Source: Sodiomyces alkalinus F11 (taxonomy: Eukaryota > Ascomycota > Sordariomycetes > Glomerellales > Plectosphaerellaceae). From it: a DNA stretch of 64,000 nt. The stretch is from contig NW_021167095.1 in the NCBI RefSeq assembly GCF_003711515.1, positions 214,001 to 278,000 of the forward strand. Direction: 5' to 3'. How positions within the stretch are numbered: the first letter of the stretch is position 1; each line of letters opens with the position of its first letter. Shown one piece after another: positions 10,703-21,329 of this stretch. A program made the translations under genes and the position numbers. Below the pieces are notes generated by a model. That model made no database searches and was not told the origin of the DNA. It saw nothing but the letters and a program-made list of their open reading frames with translations.

Positions 10703-12813
10703 CGAGGTGCTACTATGTTATAAGGGTAAGTAGGGTATCGGCGTAGGGGTAATAACGTAGTGGCTATAACTATAAGGGATAGTATAGATCAAAATCCCCT
10801 ATAAGGACGTAACGGCCCCGTGGCGGTACTATATCGAATATATCTTATAGGGGTATATTCTGGGGGGTTCTAGCGGACTAGTAGTTCTTTAAGTAAATAG
10901 ACTAGATTATAAGAGCGGTATTTTTAGTCCTAAATATAACCGTATAGGTATCGTAGTAGGCCTACCACGGCTACGTGTATAACGGGTATCTTTTATATAT
11001 ATATAGGAGGGCGCGGTCTCCTCTCTAGATTAGCCGGTATACCCCTTAGGAGGGGCAGGTAAGGCTCTTCGTGAAGGGGTTAAGGCCGGGTTCCTGGATT
11101 ATTATTATATTATACTTAGCGCGGTACCGGAGTATGAGCTCCCGCCGCGCCTAACTCCTCCCTATATTCTATAAAAGGACGTGGATTCTTATTAATTAGT
11201 AGGGGGGAGGAGGGTTAAGAAAACGTGCCCGGTATAACCGGGGTCTAATTTTGGCTTTATAGCTCCTACTACGGTACCTTACTAGCCCCGCGGGGGACTA
11301 TATAAGCGCTTATTAGGCCCGGTATCGGGTAGCCCTCCTATCCTTCAGTCCTTTTTAAGGGGCGTCCACGGCCATTATAGAGGGGCCGGTCTCAGTCCTA
11401 GGCGATAATAATCGGGGGGAAGATCTATAGCTGCCGTGGGTATACCTCTTCGGTCTAATAGGTAATATCGAAGTCCCTAGCTTAGTATTTATACGCTTCG
11501 CGAGTCGTTTTGGTCTTTTTCTTTAGTAATCAGTGTAAGTTATTAAAGGTATTATAGTCTTCAGTATAAACGGTATAGCGGCGGGAGCGGCCGGGCGCTT
11601 TAGTATTATAGTATCCTAGGCCTTATAAGTACGCCGATTTAGGCTTAGCGTAGTAATAGTATATCCTTTTTACTATAGGGCAGCCGTTAGCCCTATAGCT
11701 AAAGTATAGGTATTTATAGTACTTTAGGGGGCTAAGGTTAGGATTATATAGTTTGTAGATATAGCTGCCCCCTTTAAAGAGGAGGGTATTCCGGATAAGG
11801 CTTACTACCTTTTCCGGCGAGGCCGATTCGATAAGGAGAAGTGTTACCCTGCCGGTGCCGCGGCGGGGTACTCGCTATTATACTCTAAGGATTTTAGCCT
11901 CGGGGTTCGTATCTTATAGGGATACTAGTAGGTCCTCCTTAAATAGGGCGTTAAGGACCTCCCGGTGGATAGCCTTAGTTAGCGTAGGGTAGGTTTATAC
12001 GGCTAGGGTAGCTCCTTTACTTAAGGCCTTTTTAACCTACTATTCCTCTTAGGTAGCCTACTACTATACCTCTTTAGTAAAGGTAAGGTAAATATCTCCG
12101 CTAAATAGCTTTTATACCGTTACGGCGTTATATCGGGTAGTTATAGCGGTTATAGCTTAAATAATTTCCTTTAGGGTCCTAGCTCTAATGGGCTAGTTGT
12201 CGGGGAGGGTTCCTTAGCGGACTATTAGTTCCCGGTAATACCTAGTAAGGATTACTTTAGGGGGGGGGGGTCCCGCGGCAGCGCCGCCGCGGGTACTCGG
12301 GCTAGAATATTAGCCTAGGTCTTTTTTATACTACTTATTCCTTTTCGGAGTTCCTTACGGATAACGTGGCGGACGGATATATATTGGTATATTAGCGGTA
12401 ATATACCGGTATTACTACGGGTACTACGTATCGTGATTAGTTTCTTTATTAGTTCTATAACCTATTTAATCGTGTTCCTGTTAGCTAATAAGGCCTGAAT
12501 TTCTGTCTTAATTTTAGCTACTCTTAGTTCCGGGGGGCGCAGTAGTCTCTTTTCGGTCTTATATTAGTTCCGCGCTATATCCTGCCTTAGGAGGGGGGGG
12601 AGCGCTTATATTACGAAAAGTGGGTCCGTTACGAATTCTGTATAGTTAAGGTCAGGACAATGCTATCCTATAACTCTTCCGGCTATACCGTAGCGCCGGT
12701 ATTACGGTACCGCTATAATAGTATCTCGGGAGGGAGGCGGTAGCTATAATCTCTATCTCGGTGGTTTTATCGATTTTACTCTTATTACGCGCCCGTGGTT
12801 AATAGGCGTGTCG
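10703..12813 (-). mobile_element. LINE A, 5' portion
   Basis: Continuation of LINE A on the right of Gypsy-1: the endonuclease start (minus strand, ORF2 beginning near 11,200), the ORF1/ORF2 junction, ORF1, and the element 5' end. That end is marked on the minus strand by cgacacgcctattaac (12,798-12,813). The same terminal sequence ends LINE B (15,676) and lies 20 bp inside the start of LINE D (21,283), so it is a genuine family 5' end. Rejoined to 1-3491 it gives about 5.6 kb of an element about 6.6 kb long. Confidence 0.85.
11350..12790 (-). pseudogene. LINE A ORF1 (Gag-like, zinc knuckles)
   Basis: Minus-strand ORF1, an RNA-binding nucleoprotein in this LINE class. At about 11,760-11,620 the frame reads Y-K-Y-L-Y-F-S-Y-R-A-N-G-C-P followed by R-I-Y-Y-Y-Y-A-K. 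These look like two CCHC knuckles with Cys/His mutated to Tyr. It is broken by RIP stops. The limits are approximate and taken from the parallel region of LINE D. Confidence 0.65.
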
Positions 12814-12867
12814 AAATCCAAATAGAAAATTATATAAACTATTAGAATAAACTTAAATATAATTAGG
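12814..12867. other. Short AT-rich spacer between LINE A and LINE B
   Basis: About 54 bp of AT-rich sequence with no recognisable gene. It separates the 5' end of LINE A from the (TTA)n run that begins LINE B. Confidence 0.6.
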
Positions 12868-15676
12868 TTATTATTATTATTATTATCTCGGCGTAATAGC
12901 GGTACTAATAAGGGGTCCGGCGGTACGCCGCTCTTAGTTTATTCCTATTTCTAAAGTTACTAGGGGAGGTTATTATTCTCCCCAGTTAAGTCGTGTAAAT
13001 ACCGCTACTACTAGTGCTTTGCTACTACTACAGCCTTATTCTAGCACCTCTCCGCTTACTGGAACTTATCCTATCGGTTACGGGACTTCCTAGCTATATA
13101 TCTACGGTAAAGGCGCCTTACGTCTTAGGTAAAGGCGGTTAGCCCCGTATTCTACTAGAAGGTAGGTAGGAGTCCGGGGGTACTAATATAGCGTTACGGT
13201 ACTATCTTATCGGGTAGGTCCGTAAGGTCCTTGATTAGGATATTAAGTACTACGTTAATATCTTCTACTATTATAATGGGGCTAGCCTAGTATAGCTACG
13301 CGGCGGCGAGTTAAGGGACCTATAAGGAGTTAAAGTCCTTCTAAACCTATCTAGGCCGGTCCGGGTCCCGCGGTAGAGTTTTTATAGTATTTACTACTAT
13401 ATAGATATAGGCTATCTATAAGTAATAGTCCGGTCTAATAACGGTTTTCTTCACGCTACTATAAATGTAGCGGAGCCCCTATATTACCTATATAAGGTTA
13501 ATAATGCTTACTTATTAGCCCGGGCAGTACTATATAATAATTCTAGGTAGGCTAATAAGGTTAAGATCCTAGCAGGTTATAAGATTAAGTAGAGTATCGG
13601 CTCTAGGGTAGTACCGCGGTGGCTATAACTAAAGGGGGTAATAGAGGTTAAAGTCCTTAGCGGGAATGTGTTAGTGCCGTAATAGTGTCGTGTTAAGTAT
13701 ATTCTATATGGGTGTATTCTAGAGTATCCTACGTATTTAGTAGTTCTTAGAGTAGATTAACTGGATTATAAGGGTATTATCCCTAGTCCCCGAATATAAC
13801 CGCGTAGCCGTTATAGTAGGCCCGCTATATCTACTTATATAGTAGGTGCCTTTATTATACGTATAGGAGGGCTTAGCCCCCTCCATGACTAATCGGTATA
13901 TCCCTTAGAAGGAGTAGGCTAGACTTTTCGTGAAGGGGTTAAGGCCGGGTATATAAATCCCTATTATATTGTACTCGGCGCGGTACCAGAGCGGTAGCTT
14001 TCTCCACGCCTAACTCCTCCCTATATTCTATAAAAGAATATAGATACTTATTAATTAAAGGATAGGGGGGCTAAGTCGATATACCCGGTATAACAGGGGC
14101 CTGGTTCTAGCTCTAGGGCTTCTAATACGGTATCTTACTAGTCCCGCGGGGGACTATATAGGAGCTTATTGGGCCCGGTATCGGGGAGCCCTTTTAGCCC
14201 CTAGTCCTTTTTAGGGGGTATCCTTTACCCCTTCGAAGGTGTGGGTCTTAGCTTAGTGCCTAGGAGAAACTAATATAGAAGAGGTTTTATAGGTGCCGCG
14301 GTTTACGCTATTTTAGTCTAATAGGTAATATTAAAGTCTTTCGCTCGGTATTTATACGCCTCCCGGGCCTCCTTAGCCTCCTTTTTTAGTAATCGGTATA
14401 AATTATCGAATATATTATAGTCTCCGGTATAGGCGGTATAATAGCGGGGGCGCCCTAGCGCCGTAGCCGTGTAATATCCTAGGCCTTATAGGTATATCGA
14501 CTTAGGCTTAGCGTAGTAACGGTATACCCTGTTTATTATAGGGTACCCGCTAGCTTTATAGCCGAAGTATAGGCACTTAGAGTACCTTAGAGGGCTAAGG
14601 TCGGGGTTATATAACTCGTAGATATAGCTACCCCCTTAAAGAGGAGGGTATTCCGTATAAGGCTTACTACCTTTTCCGGGGAGGCCGATTTAATAAGGAG
14701 AAGCGTGACCTTACTAGTACCGTGGCGGGGTAATCGCTATTATGCTTGGAGGTTCTTAGTCTTAGGGTTTATTCCTTATAATAATACTAACAGGTCTTCT
14801 TCAGATAGGACGCTAAGGACCTCCTTAGGGATAGCCTTAGTAAGTATAGGGTAGGTCCGTATAGCTAGCGTAATTCCTATACTAAAGACCTTCTTAATCC
14901 ACTACTCCTTATAAGTAGCCTAGTACTAAGCCCTTTCGCTAAAAGTAAGGCAGATATCGCTGCTAGGTAGTTTTTATATTATTACAGCGTTATAGCGGGT
15001 AGGGGTGGCATTTATAGCTCTAATAATTTCTTTTAGGGTCCTGGCTTTAAGAGACTAGTCCTTAGGGAGGCCTTTATAGCGGATAATTAGTTCCTAGTAG
15101 TATTTAGCGGGGATTATTTTAAGGGGCGCGGGGTCCCGTGACGGTGCTATCATAGGAGTCTAGGCTATAATAATAGCCTAGGTCTCCTTAATACCGTTAA
15201 TTCCTTTTCAGAGTTACTCTTAGATAATATAGCAGATAATAGCATATAGATATACTACTAGTAGCGTAATAGTAACGTTATAGCTATAGCGTAGCGTGAT
15301 TAGTTCCTTTACTAGCTTAATAACCTATTTAATTATATTCCTATTAGCTAGTAAATCATAAATTACTACCTTAACGTTAGCTATCCTCGGGTCTAAGGGG
15401 CGTGGCGGTACCTGTTTAGTCCCGTATTAATTAATTCCGCATAGCGTTCTACCCTAAGGGGGGGGATGCTTGTTTTACGAAAAGTAAGTCTATTAAGAAT
15501 TTTACGTGGTTAATATCGGGATAACACTATCTATCGAATCTTCCGGTTATACTATAATACCGGTATTATATACCTCTACGATAATATTCTAGGAGGGAGG
15601 CGATAATTATAATCGCTATCTTAATAGTTGTACCGATTTTACTCCTATTACTTGCCTATAGTTAATAGGCGTATCG
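12868..15676 (-). mobile_element. LINE B: ORF1 plus partial endonuclease, 3'-truncated
   Basis: Minus-strand copy of the same LINE family as A, D and H. The 5' end (gttaataggcgtatcg, ending at 15,676) and all of ORF1 are present. ORF2 stops inside the endonuclease, at the point where other copies read gagataatagcg, and is followed there (minus-strand sense) by about six ATA units (12,868-12,886). RT and the 3' region are absent. LINE fragments normally lose the 5' end, so this polarity is unusual. All frames contain RIP stops. Confidence 0.8.
14230..15640 (-). pseudogene. LINE B ORF1
   Basis: Decayed ORF1 parallel to that of LINE A, including the twin Tyr-for-Cys zinc knuckle region at about 14,600-14,480 (minus strand). 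Stops are TAG/TAA. Limits are approximate. Confidence 0.6.
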
Positions 15677-15804
15677 TTTTTAAATTCACCTGACTATGAT
15701 TTCCGGTGATAAATAGCTAGATATATATATGTGTAATTATAATTCTGTATACATCTTAATACTTTCGTTGAGTAATTAAGCCTATAAAGAAAGCAAGATA
15801 AAGA
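15677..15804 (-). other. COG8 3' flank
   Basis: AT-rich stretch between the 5' end of LINE B and the COG8 stop codon. It should hold the COG8 3' UTR and polyadenylation region. No repeat match and no unambiguous poly(A) signal; the sequence already shows the TpA-rich look of the neighbouring RIP-affected DNA. Confidence 0.5.
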
Positions 15805-17166
15805 TCATTTACTCTTAGTTACGCCTCTATACTCTCCTATTATAGAATCAAGGCGCCTAGCTATTAAGCGGTGCCTCTTAATTAACCCTACCCATTCTAA
15901 GTCACGGGTATACAGTGTTCCCAGCATAGAAGTTTCAATATTCAGACCAGCCATAAGAGTCCCAAATTCGCCACCAAGGCGACCCAAGCTGTTGGAACAG
16001 TAAAGGACCTGAGTGAGAATGCTATCCCGCGCGGCGGGGTCCTTGATGACTGGAAGAAAGATGCGCAGTGTCTCGAGAAGCATATTCACCAAGCGGAGAG
16101 TGAAGGAAGATAAAAATGAACGAGGTAAATGAAGGGGCTCGAGCGCATCATCGCTTTGGGCTCTGTCGGAATGTCCCACCGCTAGGAACAAGCTCTTGAA
16201 CGTGGAAATGATGAGGAAGCTTTGTTCGCGGAATATTTCGATGTAGCGCTTCAAATACCGCTCGGTTTGCTGGCCTCCGGACCAAACCTGGGTGTTACGA
16301 ACGGTCCTTTTGCTTGTCATCTCCTGTTCGGCGAGTTTTCGAAGTGGCTCGAGTGCCCCAAGAGTGGCATCAAGGGTCGCAACGCGACAGCGTAAGAATA
16401 ACAACGACAGGGCTCGTTCTTCTGCTCCACAGCTTGCTTTGGAAACCTGGTTGAGATCGGAGAGCACTCTCCTGAGCCAGCTGACTGTACGCACGGCGGT
16501 AGCTAGCTTAAGCCCGGGATATTTCAAGGTTGCAATCAGATCGGAAGTCAGTTGCAAAATGGCTTCATCCGCCTGCCGTGAGACCAGTCCAATTACAGGA
16601 GAATTTGGGTACAACGCATGAAGTCGTCTCACATGACCGTTCAAGTCGAGGGCGGAGGAGTAGTTTGGCGGCACCGAAGTCGTGGCTGATGCCAGGAGTG
16701 TTGGCAACTCCAAAACATTGACAAGGCGCTCGACATTGCGAAGCACCAACAGAGATCTTTGTCGCTCGAGGAGATGATGGCTTTCGCCGGCTTTGCTGTA
16801 TGTGGCAGAGAAGTATAGAGCTTCTGCATCGAGCGTTGGAATGGCGGTTTGTAGGTCGGTTGCGGCACGACCAAATGTGGCAAGTGCAAGTGATAGTGTG
16901 GAGTGTCGGACCGTGGAGTCGATGATGAGTCTGTGAGATCGTTTCGCTGTATCCTGCAGTGAAAGTAGTACTGATTGCAAGGAATTGGCTAAGGCCTGGG
17001 GCTCCGATGTTCTAAGAGATCCTGCAGACTGGTCTGCGAGGCGGGCTAGATAGTTGAGCCTTGCCGAACCCTCGAAGGCAGAATACACTGGAGAGAGCTC
17101 ACTCCCGGCGTCGTGGTCGGGGTCGAGTATTTCCAAGAGAAGCTCCGAAGCCATGATTGAAGGCAA
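15805..17166 (-). CDS. COG8: Conserved oligomeric Golgi complex subunit 8 (Dor1 family)
   Basis: 453-residue intact ORF, start ATG at 17,166, stop TGA at 15,807-15,805. COG8 belongs to lobe B of the eight-subunit COG tether, which captures vesicles for retrograde transport within the Golgi. Family features seen: helical N-terminal part with N-Y-L-A-R-L (38-43), the Dor1 core E-L-P-T-L-L-A-S ... N-Y-S-S-A-L-D-L (153-175) with R-R-L-H-A-L-Y-P (180-187), and R-Y-L-K-R-Y-I-E-I-F-R-E-Q-S-F (303-317). No membrane segment or signal peptide is apparent, as expected for a peripheral complex. A second Met at residue 5 could be the real start. No intron is needed. Base use is normal and CpA/TpG-containing, unlike every neighbour, marking a single-copy gene spared by RIP. 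The last about 28 codons look RIP-touched. Confidence 0.9.
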   Translation of the reverse strand: MPSIMASELLLEILDPDHDAGSELSPVYSAFEGSARLNYLARLADQSAGSLRTSEPQALANSLQSVLLSLQDTAKRSHRLIIDSTVRHSTLSLALATFGRAATDLQTAIPTLDAEALYFSATYSKAGESHHLLERQRSLLVLRNVERLVNVLELPTLLASATTSVPPNYSSALDLNGHVRRLHALYPNSPVIGLVSRQADEAILQLTSDLIATLKYPGLKLATAVRTVSWLRRVLSDLNQVSKASCGAEERALSLLFLRCRVATLDATLGALEPLRKLAEQEMTSKRTVRNTQVWSGGQQTERYLKRYIEIFREQSFLIISTFKSLFLAVGHSDRAQSDDALEPLHLPRSFLSSFTLRLVNMLLETLRIFLPVIKDPAARDSILTQVLYCSNSLGRLGGEFGTLMAGLNIETSMLGTLYTRDLEWVGLIKRHRLIARRLDSIIGEYRGVTKSK

Positions 17167-17299
17167 ATCAGCGACTTGGTTTGACTCTCAACTTTTCATT
17201 CTGCCTGGCCTCGCAACCACAGGACATAGATCGAGCGTCGATAAAGGGGTTAGGAATTCGCCTTGTCGGTATGTCGCATGGGCACGGGCCCACGACGTG

Positions 17300-17327
17300 T
17301 CGCACGTCAAATATCGCACGTCAAATA
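17300..17327 (-). promoter_or_regulatory. Tandem 14-bp repeat with TGACGTG motifs upstream of COG8
   Basis: A perfect tandem duplication of tcgcacgtcaaata lies 134-161 bp upstream of the COG8 ATG. On the gene strand each unit reads TATTTGACGTGCGA and contains TGACGTG, the type of site recognised by CRE/UPRE-class bZIP factors. The duplication is seen directly; a regulatory role is inference. Confidence 0.4.
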
Positions 17328-17550
17328 GCACTTATCTAATACTATACCAAAGCTAGCCCACTTTATTATTCGGCACTTCTTAGCAGCCTAGCATTTATAG
17401 CAGTATTACCGCCCAGGCCCCTTTTTCAGAATTTTACAGTATTTTTCGGGCGACTTTGTTATATAGTTTATAGCTATACTACATATATTCCAATCTACTT
17501 TTATATATATATATTTTAGTCCGTTTTTAGGTATATATAGTAATTAGTAC
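17328..17550. other. AT-rich gene-flank sequence without features
   Basis: Between the COG8 upstream region and the 3' tail of LINE C. No ORF, no match to other parts of the window, TpA-rich. Probably the remaining upstream flank of the COG8 island, partly eroded. Confidence 0.5.
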
Positions 17551-18682
17551 TATTATTATTATTCTTACTCCGCTATCCTATCTTATCTATAGGAGCCTAG
17601 TTTAGACTATACGGTCCTTCTCGGGTAGCTATAAATGGGAAAACCTGGGATTCCGGGGAAAACCTTTATACTCGTCCTTAATTAGAGTAATACCGCTACG
17701 GGGCCGATATAGACCCGGTTCGTCCTTTCTGTATATCTGGTTTATACCTTTAGGCTAATAGCTAACAGGAAGAGTAGTAGACTATAGTTCGGGTTAGCCT
17801 AGGCCGGTTATTAGTAAGGGGGCGGGGGCTAAAAGGGTGCCACGGCGTCTCCGCTATATAGCGGCCGTGGTATACTATCTCCGGCCTCCTTATATCCCCG
17901 GGGACTATGCCTATTATTCCATTTATTTAATTAATAAAGAAAAGTAGGGTAGGCGTTCCTGCCTCCCTTAGGGGGGGGGGGTACTATATCTCCTTTTCCC
18001 TATTATAGTACCGCCCGTTCTTATACACTTTAATAACTTTAAGGGCAAGATGGAAAGTATTAAGTCTTTTCTTTATAGGAACTATTTAGCTACCGCCCTG
18101 GCTTCTATCTTATAGTCTAGTATATTATATAGATCTCTTTTAGTCATAAGTAGTCTCCCTATAGTACCGAAAAGCTCCTTACGCTTATCCTCGGGTACAT
18201 CCTAGTATTAGAGTATTACGTACTCCGCTATCTCTACCCCCCCGTTACTATAGGGGTATTATATTATTAGGAATCCCGGCACCCTCGCCTTAGCTAGGAT
18301 GGCTTATAGACCTAATCTTTCTAATCTAATCTAGGTAAGTGCGGAGCTTTATAGCTTAAAGAGCCCTATATATTTCCGGAGGGTATATTATATCGGGGGG
18401 TGATATAGTGCTATTACGGTATAGGTATAAGGCCGCTATACCTCCGCCTAGGCTTAACCCTATTCCCTTATAAGGGCCTTCCTCGGGGGCGAGGTTCCGG
18501 CCTAGGTTATTAAGGCGGTAAGTTATACTATCTATATACGGGCAGTGTAGGTCCTATAATATCGATTCGGTATCGCTAAGGCTCTCGCTACGGCGTATAC
18601 TCCGGCTAATATCTTATCTTCCGTCCTTTGTTCTTATATCCGAAGGATTTTTCGGGCGCTTAGGCTTAAGAGGTATAAGTTA
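17551..18682 (-). mobile_element. LINE C: 3' end fragment
   Basis: Minus-strand LINE fragment that begins with a (TAT)n tail and carries the family 3' end (cttactccgctatcc, as in D and H). The 3' UTR then passes directly into the ORF2 C-terminus near 18,000-18,060. It lacks the roughly 1.2-1.3-kb block that separates ORF2 from the 3' UTR in LINEs D and H. It breaks off within ORF2 at about 18,682. It may be the 3' half of the same insertion as LINE G (39,961-40,925), separated by the nested block. Confidence 0.75.
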
Positions 18683-18889
18683 TAAGCTTATAAGCTTGTC
18701 CCTGCGGGGGGCTGCCCCCCCCCCCCCCCCCAGGGTGGGGGGGTGGGGGCTTATTATGTAACCTGCCCGCTATAATTAAATAACCGAAAATAACCGTTAA
18801 ACACCTGCCTTCTATTATTTTACTGCTATTTACTATTTTCTATACTATAACGATGTTTTTTATTACGTTTTTTCGGTATCGCGATAAAG
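18683..18889. other. Unassigned junction with C-run and G-rich tract
   Basis: Sequence between LINE C and Gypsy F, without a recognisable gene. It holds a run of about 17 C (18,715-18,731), then ggg-t-ggggggg-t-ggggg (18,734-18,750), a plausible G-quadruplex former, and a repeated ataagctt at the left. The words cttgtccc(t/c)gcgg occur both at about 18,695 and at about 18,953. The rest is AT-rich. Confidence 0.5.
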
Positions 18890-20976
18890 CCGTTTTTCTT
18901 TTGTCGCGAATAGCTTATAACTTCTCTAAATCGTAAAATACGCTTGTCCCCGCGGTAATTATAAATCCTAGGTACTTTACTATTTTTACGTTAAACTCGT
19001 ACTTTAACGGATCTAGGTTTAGGCTAGTATCCACGAGCACGTAGAGTACTTACTTTATTTTCGCCTCGAAGTTAGCCTAACTCTTACTAGAGTAAACTAG
19101 GATATTAGTAATATAAGCGGTAATAAAATTATCTAGGAGGCGTTATGGTATCTTATTAATATATTACTAGAATTTCGCGGGGGCCTTATTTAAGCCGAAC
19201 GGGTAAATAGGCTATTCGAAAAGCCTAAACCGAGTTCGGAATATAGTCTTATATTCGTATCCTAGGGCTATCCTAATCTTATAAAAGGTAATAACTATAT
19301 TAAGCTTCGTAAACTATTTCGCTTAGCTTAGGTTCTAGAATATCTTAGTAATTAGGGGAAGTAGGTAATAGTCTCGCTTAATATTCGTATTTAACGCTTA
19401 ATAGTTATAATAAATATAAAGTCCTCTGCCTAGCTTCCTTATAAAGAGAATAGGAGCCACGGCTTCCGAACTACTAGCACGGATAAATCCCTTATCTATT
19501 AAGCCGGTAAGTGTTTTCCGTAATACTAGGAGTTTTTCTCTCGATATATTATAGAGCGACCCCTAAGAAAGCGATAGTTCCTTACCGTTATTTCCGGGTA
19601 TAAGGTTTACCTTATAGTTGACTCCTAACTGGTATAGCGGTAATTAATTAGCCATATTAGGCGTGAATAAATCGCCGAATTCTCGTAATAGCTTTTTAGG
19701 TATAAAGTCCTTTAGGTCCGCCGGTTATTTCTTATAAACCGCTTTTTCTATATCCCTTAAGCTTACTCCCTAGATTAAGACCTTGTTACCCTTCCATTAT
19801 AATTATCGAATAATACCCGCGAACACGGATCTAGTAACTAAATAGGTATCGCGGATAGCTTATACTCCGTTAGGTTCCTTTTTATAGTAACGTCGTATAT
19901 TTAATCCGGCTACTCCGCAGTAAAGCTATTTATCTTTAGCGTAGTATATTATATTGTTTTATTTTATCTAGGGCTTCTTAAGGAATATATCTTAATTAAG
20001 CCCGGGCACTATATATACCAATATCCTTTACAGGTAGCCGCCGATCTTAAGCTTATAGATAGTAATACCCGCGCTATTAATAGGCTTAGTAGCTTCTAAG
20101 AAGCTATTTAGTAGTCGATTCGTTTTATCTATTAATAGTAATTAGAGTTTTTACGTAAACTATTTACTTATAGCGGTATAGTAATCGTAACTAGTATTAA
20201 TAAGGGTAAGGATACGCTATTTATTTACTTTAGCTACTATAAATACCGGGTTACTATTAGTATATACTTGAAACGCCTTTTACTCCCGCTATATCGCGGT
20301 AATTGGCTTTAACGCCCGTTTTCGCGTTAAAGCTATTCTTTGTTCCGAGTTATCCTTATTAGTCGACTTATCCCCGCTCGTATCGCGATCCTTTACGCGA
20401 GTCTTTTTAACCTTCCGGACTACATCTTAGTTTTCCTTTAGCTTTTTATAATTCCGCGCGATATACCCCTTCTTATTATAGTTATAGTATATCTAAGTCT
20501 TTTATTTCGCCTTTCCGTTACTAACACGGTTTATTCTGCCTATCTTCGTATCGATACCGGTATCCTTTGTCGCGGTTATATAGTCTTGAGCTAATTTATT
20601 ATAGTTTTACTCGAACTAATAACCTTTAAATTTCCCGGCGATCTCTTATATGCCGTTAACTTATATAGTATAATAGTTAATAGGGATATAGACGGAGATA
20701 AGTTTATCCCTAAGTTATAAAGTAATCGCTCCTTTAAGGAATAAGATCTATACGGTGGCTTCCTATTTAGTACCGCCTATAAGGGCGATCTATCTTTTAA
20801 AATAGGGTAGTTAGGCGGTAAATAACTTATCGGATCGTTAACGAATTGTGCGTAAGGCTTAAGTAGCCTATAATTATTCCGTGGGGTTAAGGTAAGTATA
20901 AGTAAGATACGCTATAAAGTTATTACGGTCTATAATCTTATCCGGTCCGTCGCTTTTATAAAAGGCCGATATAGCC
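18890..20976 (-). mobile_element. Gypsy F, left part (gag to RT), minus strand
   Basis: Same family as Gypsy-1 and L, inverted. Reading right to left it contains gag (20,976 to about 20,400, knuckle near 20,500), protease (about 20,240-19,950) and RT (about 19,750-18,950). The active-site box at about 19,110-19,083 reads T-A-Y-I-T-N-I-L-V-Y on the minus strand. It fades out near 18,890 soon after RT; RNase H, integrase, chromodomain, antisense ORF and 3' LTR are missing. The rest of gag and the 5' LTR resume at 39,105 beyond the inserted Copia. Confidence 0.85.
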
Positions 20977-21262
20977 TGTTGATATTATTATTATTACTAA
21001 TAATATCCTTAATATCCTTCGAGTATATTCTTTATACTCGAATAAAGGATATCTTCCCCGCAAGCTTAGAACGCTCTCTTTCGAGTCAGTTCATCTAATA
21101 CGAGTCAGATAAAGGATATAAAGGATTACGATATTACTACGATATCGATCTTTATTATAATACTATACGATATCGATCCTTTTACAAAGACTTTTACAAA
21201 GAATAAAGGATATTAACCCGTTTACTCGGTTTAGTTCTTTCCTTTCTTTATTCTTTATTCTT
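20977..21262 (+). repeat. Copia 5' LTR, left part
   Basis: First about 286 bp of the 5' LTR, beginning TGTTGATATT; matches 38,669 onward. It carries an extra 12-bp duplication (acttttacaaag) not in the 3' LTR. It ends attctttattctt, the 13-bp target duplication of LINE D, which recurs at 27,857-27,869. Confidence 0.9.
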
Positions 21263-21329
21263 TAACGCGAATCACGGCTTTTCGACACGCCTATTAACCA
21301 CGGGCGCGTAATAAGAGTAAAATCGATAA

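Noticed and set aside
16292..16889. Short ORFs on both strands overlapping COG8 (16,292-16,621, 16,530-16,721, 16,641-16,889)
   Set aside because: They lie inside the intact COG8 frame, have no domain-like sequence and are explained as shadows.
17054..17356. Plus-strand ORFs over the COG8 start (17,054-17,356 and 17,157-17,339)
   Set aside because: They overlap the COG8 N-terminus and upstream region in the opposite sense, with low-complexity unremarkable translations.
21100..21240. Extra 12-bp duplication in the Copia 5' LTR as a functional difference
   Set aside because: A simple slippage duplication of acttttacaaag; useful only for dating.
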